Origin: JAWKWH01 sp040830725
GTDB lineage: Bacteria > Pseudomonadota > Alphaproteobacteria > Rhizobiales > Rhizobiaceae
Direction of reading: 5' to 3'
Assembly: GCA_040830725.1 (NCBI GenBank)
Contig: JBFOMG010000016.1
Coordinates: 1 to 64,000 of the forward strand
Length of the DNA: 64,000 nucleotides
Made by a program: the position numbers and the translations under genes. Shown in pieces: positions 61,322 to 64,000 of the stretch (position 1 is the stretch's first letter; every line of letters starts with the position of its first letter). The notes under the pieces were generated by a model. The model saw nothing but the letters and a program-made list of their open reading frames with translations, searched no databases and was not told the DNA's origin.

Positions 61322-61767
61322 GCCTTGCGCTCCCAGCGCCCCTCAGGCGTCTGCTGCCAATAGGTGACTTCGTGGCCGTTGTCTTTCGCATTCTTCCAGT
61401 GGCCCCGGGCGGCCTCGACCTGCAGTTGGTCGTGACCGTCGAACATGAAAACCGCGCGGTCATACCCGTCCAGCGATGGCGGCTGGGCGTTGTCGACGAT
61501 GAACCGGACTTTTGCACCGTTGGCATTGCTCTCGCCTGTGGTGAGCAAGACAGGCTGCTGATCGGCAAACTTCTCCTGATCCGTGCCATGACCGATGAAA
61601 CTCTGCTCATTAAATACCCACAAATGCGTGTCGAGTGCGTCGCGGCGTTCTTCGCTGCCGGTCTGCACGACGGCGCGCCAGCCGCGCTGCAGGCTCTTTT
61701 CCAACAGCGGCGGCAGAGCAGCTTCCAGTGTTGATTCAGTCAGGTGATAGAAGAGGATCTCGGTCAC
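61318..61767 (-). CDS. holC: DNA polymerase III subunit chi
   Basis: A 149-residue chi subunit of the replicative polymerase clamp loader, which binds SSB. The N-terminal EILFYHLTESTLEAALPPLLEKSL and the core RDALDTHLWVFNEQSFIGHG (here in part) plus VRFIVDNAQPPSLDGYDRAV are the HolC pattern. GTG 61767 starts 1 nt after the pepA stop (TGA-A-GTG). The pepA-holC order is conserved in alphaproteobacteria. Confidence 0.93.
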   Translation of the reverse strand: MTEILFYHLTESTLEAALPPLLEKSLQRGWRAVVQTGSEERRDALDTHLWVFNEQSFIGHGTDQEKFADQQPVLLTTGESNANGAKVRFIVDNAQPPSLDGYDRAVFMFDGHDQLQVEAARGHWKNAKDNGHEVTYWQQTPEGRWERKA

Positions 61768-61768
61768 T

Positions 61769-63250
61769 TCACCGCTCGTAATTGTCTCTGACCAGCCGGT
61801 CGAGCAGGCGCACACCGTAACCTGAGCCCCAGGATCTGTTGATTTCGGACGCCGTCGATCCCATTGCCGTCCCGGCAACGTCTATATGCGCCCAGGGTGT
61901 GTCGCCGACAAACCTTTGCAGAAACTGTGCTGCCGTGATGGCGCCTCCAAAGCGTCCGCCGATGTTTTTCATGTCGGCATTTTTGGAGTCGATCAGCTTG
62001 TCATAGGCTTCGCCGAGCGGCATGCGCCAGACCGTTTCCGCCGTTGCCTTGCCGGCATCGCTTATCTGTTCGGCCAATGCATCGTCGTTGGAAAAGAGTC
62101 CGGCATGAACCTTGCCGAGAGCAACCATGATGGCGCCAGTGAGCGTGGCGAGATTGACCATGATCTGTGGCTTGAACTTCTCCTTGCAGAACCACAATGC
62201 GTCACACAGGACCAAACGGCCCTCGGCATCCGTGTTCAATACCTCAATCGTCTGCCCGGACATTGAAGTCACAATGTCGCCCGGCCGTTGCGCATTGCCA
62301 TCGGGCATGTTTTCGACCAGGCCGATGATTCCGACAACATTGGCTTTGGCATTTCTGCCTGCGATTGCATGCATTGCACCAATCACCGCTGCCGCTCCAC
62401 CCATGTCGCCTTTCATGTCTTCCATTCCGCCGGCAGGCTTCATGGAGATGCCACCGGTGTCGAAAACCACACCCTTGCCGATCAACGCCACGGGTTTGTC
62501 TTTGGCACGGCCGCCATTCCACTGCATGATTGCGAGCCGCGGCGGACGGACAGAGCCTTGTGCGACCCCCAGCAGTGCGCCCATGCCAAGCTTTTTCATT
62601 TCGCGTTCGGTCAGCACGTCGACCTTGACACCAAGCTTGCCGAGATTCTTGGCGTGAGCAGCAAATTCTACCGGACCCAGAATGTTTGCGGGTTCGTTGA
62701 CCAAATCACGGGCAAGTGTGACGCCACCGGCGATCGCGTCAGAATCCTTGTAAAGCCGTTTTGCGGTCGTCGCAGCCGAAGTGACAATGGAGAACTTCAC
62801 CGTCTTTGGCCGCTTGTCATCATCGGATTTCTTGGTCTTGTAGGCGTCGAATTTGTAGGCGCGCAACGATATTCCCAGTGCGAGATTTACCGCTTCCTCG
62901 GCTGAAGGCTTTGCACCTTTGCGGTCAAGCCAAACCGTTACCTTCGATGCATTCTTGATCGCTCCGCAAATCTTACCGCCAAGAGAGACCCAGAATTGCT
63001 CGTCCAGCGCATCCTCGTCTCCGATGCCGATGCCCAGAATGCGGTCCGCGGGCGAACCATGGGGAGCCAATATATCAACCGTGGACAACTTCTTTCCCGA
63101 AAATCCGGCCAGTTTGGCGGCGCGCGACAGCACATCCTCAGGATCGGCATTTCCAACGCCGGATGAAAGGCTGCCTTTGGCGGTACTGAGCACAACGGCA
63201 AGGCCGGTAGGCTGTTTGGTCGATCTCGAGAAGGTGATGTCGATTTTCAT
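61769..63250 (-). CDS. pepA: Cytosol aminopeptidase (leucyl aminopeptidase)
   Basis: A 493-residue M17 metallopeptidase. The active-site signature NTDAEGRLVL is intact, with the preceding metal-binding VALIGKGVVFDTGGISMKP and MKGDMGGAAAVIGAM. It removes N-terminal residues from peptides; the same protein can bind DNA in some bacteria. Normal length. holC follows downstream and lptF is divergent, the usual gene order. Confidence 0.97.
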   Translation of the reverse strand: MKIDITFSRSTKQPTGLAVVLSTAKGSLSSGVGNADPEDVLSRAAKLAGFSGKKLSTVDILAPHGSPADRILGIGIGDEDALDEQFWVSLGGKICGAIKNASKVTVWLDRKGAKPSAEEAVNLALGISLRAYKFDAYKTKKSDDDKRPKTVKFSIVTSAATTAKRLYKDSDAIAGGVTLARDLVNEPANILGPVEFAAHAKNLGKLGVKVDVLTEREMKKLGMGALLGVAQGSVRPPRLAIMQWNGGRAKDKPVALIGKGVVFDTGGISMKPAGGMEDMKGDMGGAAAVIGAMHAIAGRNAKANVVGIIGLVENMPDGNAQRPGDIVTSMSGQTIEVLNTDAEGRLVLCDALWFCKEKFKPQIMVNLATLTGAIMVALGKVHAGLFSNDDALAEQISDAGKATAETVWRMPLGEAYDKLIDSKNADMKNIGGRFGGAITAAQFLQRFVGDTPWAHIDVAGTAMGSTASEINRSWGSGYGVRLLDRLVRDNYER

Positions 63251-63513
63251 GAACAGTGTCGCTCCAACGGGATTGTCAATTATCGTTAACGGCCAGAAGT
63301 CATGCAGCCTGCGGGATTGCCGAAGTGTTAAAATGCCGGCCTACAAAATTTACCGCCCCGGCCATTGAACCGAAGCGATCAATAAAGCATTAACCTCGTT
63401 TGTTCGCCCATTTTTAGCCAATCTGGCATTTCATGGAAACAGGGAAAGGCGCTACGCGGGCTAGATACACTCTCGGAACACATTTCTTTGATCCGCATGT
63501 CTGGGACACCCCT

Positions 63514-64000
63514 TTGAATCTGATCGAGCGTTACATATTCCGGCGTATTTTCAGCCTGTTCGTCATGTCGCTGTTTGCCACTACGTTTATCGTGCTGACG
63601 ACACAGGTGCTGCTGTTCGTCAATGTGCTGACGCAATCCGGTCAGGCATTGTCGGCATTTTTGAAACTCGCCCTGACGCTGACGCCCGGAATGATCATGG
63701 TGGTCATCCCGTTTGCCCTGATTCTGGGCATCTCCAATACGCTAAACCGGATGAACAACGATTCTGAATTGGCCGTTTTGGAATCGGCTGGTGCCGGTCG
63801 CGCCTACATGGTCAAGCCAATCATGGTGCTTGCGATCATGCTGACGGCGATAAGTTTGTTTATTGCATTGATTGCCGAACCGTGGGCCGGGCGCCAACGA
63901 CGTGACCTGTTGGTGAGCGCAGGTGCGGATCTCATTCAAATTGCTGTACAGTCCGGTTCGTTCCGGCAACTGGAAAGCAAGCTTTACGTCCAGGTTGCCG
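63514..64000 (+). CDS. lptF: LPS export permease LptF, 5-prime part
   Basis: The open frame reaches the end of the window and encodes the N-terminal part of LptF, the inner-membrane permease of LptB2FGC that extracts LPS. Typical parts are LIERYIFRRIFSLFVMSL, LTLTPGMIMVVIPFALILG and the later NDSELAVLESAGAG coupling helix. TTG 63514 gives the family start LNLIERY; ATG 63433 in the same frame would add 27 residues and is the alternative. It is divergent from pepA. Truncated only by the window end. Confidence 0.92.
   Translation, partial: MNLIERYIFRRIFSLFVMSLFATTFIVLTTQVLLFVNVLTQSGQALSAFLKLALTLTPGMIMVVIPFALILGISNTLNRMNNDSELAVLESAGAGRAYMVKPIMVLAIMLTAISLFIALIAEPWAGRQRRDLLVSAGADLIQIAVQSGSFRQLESKLYVQVA

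Overview
The window looks like a chromosome segment of an alphaproteobacterium, most likely a member of Hyphomicrobiales (Rhizobiales) near the Hoeflea/Ahrensia/Phyllobacteriaceae group. Gene order supports this: a CDP-alcohol phosphatidyltransferase, a PerM-type permease and an Hda-type DnaA relative run opposite purM-purN; uvrC-pgsA-moaD-moaE are consecutive; lptF is divergent from pepA-holC. Omp25-type beta-barrels and a DUF1127 protein also fit. Most genes are GC-rich. Two stretches look lower in GC by eye (about 8.6-9.9 kb and 39.5-42.5 kb) and may be acquired. I see no CRISPR array, complete insertion sequence or prophage.

Layout. 0-2 kb: a nested palindromic repeat, tRNA-Pro(TGG), an exported pentapeptide-repeat protein and a HigBA-type toxin-antitoxin pair with two palindromic operators. 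2-6.3 kb: Hda-like ATPase, permease, phospholipid-type transferase, purM-purN. 6.3-14.7 kb: accessory metabolism (isomerase/HxlR/SDR cluster, LysR regulator, molybdopterin oxidoreductase, secreted RNase T2 with a small exported partner, GST, Omp). 14.9-24.4 kb: Ca2+/Na+ exchanger, pteridine-reductase-like SDR, DNA repair, phosphatidylglycerol and molybdopterin synthesis, a PAS-GGDEF-EAL protein, ndk, GST, DinB.

24.4-27.5 kb is the most unusual block. A RES/Xre toxin-antitoxin pair with a long palindromic operator lies opposite a unit with an excellent sigma-54 promoter (GG-N10-GC) and a dyad about 130 bp upstream of it. This unit starts with two directly abutting tRNA-like RNAs. One keeps a CCA tail but has a short anticodon loop without U33. 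The other has a perfect anticodon arm with a UUA anticodon but no usable acceptor stem. A leader that can form competing helices follows, then a slipin (band-7) gene and a terminator. tRNA mimics, sigma-54 control and slipins are all known from bacterial RNA-repair (Rtc/Ro) loci, yet no rtcB, rtcA, rtcR or Ro-protein gene is present here. This is my best candidate for an undescribed system.

27.5-36.3 kb: a beta-barrel protein, a REC-EAL protein, a CPA2 antiporter, and a probable catabolic unit (IclR, orphan TctC-type binding protein, UPF0261 protein, trimethylamine-dehydrogenase-like flavoenzyme). 36.4-42.1 kb: flavodoxin, racemase-like protein, AEC permease, HAD, ArsR-type regulator, isomerase. 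42.5-47.3 kb: a three-gene 2-oxoacid oxidoreductase operon with a GltD-like electron-transfer subunit that seems to start at CTG. 47.3-64 kb: trans-sulfuration enzyme, a 320-bp MITE-like element, Crp and LuxR regulators, an MFS exporter behind a leader terminator, ABC-F, LysE, enoyl-CoA hydratase, HAD, a large AIM24-like membrane protein, aldo/keto reductase, GST, methyltransferase, holC, pepA and the 5' part of lptF, which runs off the end.
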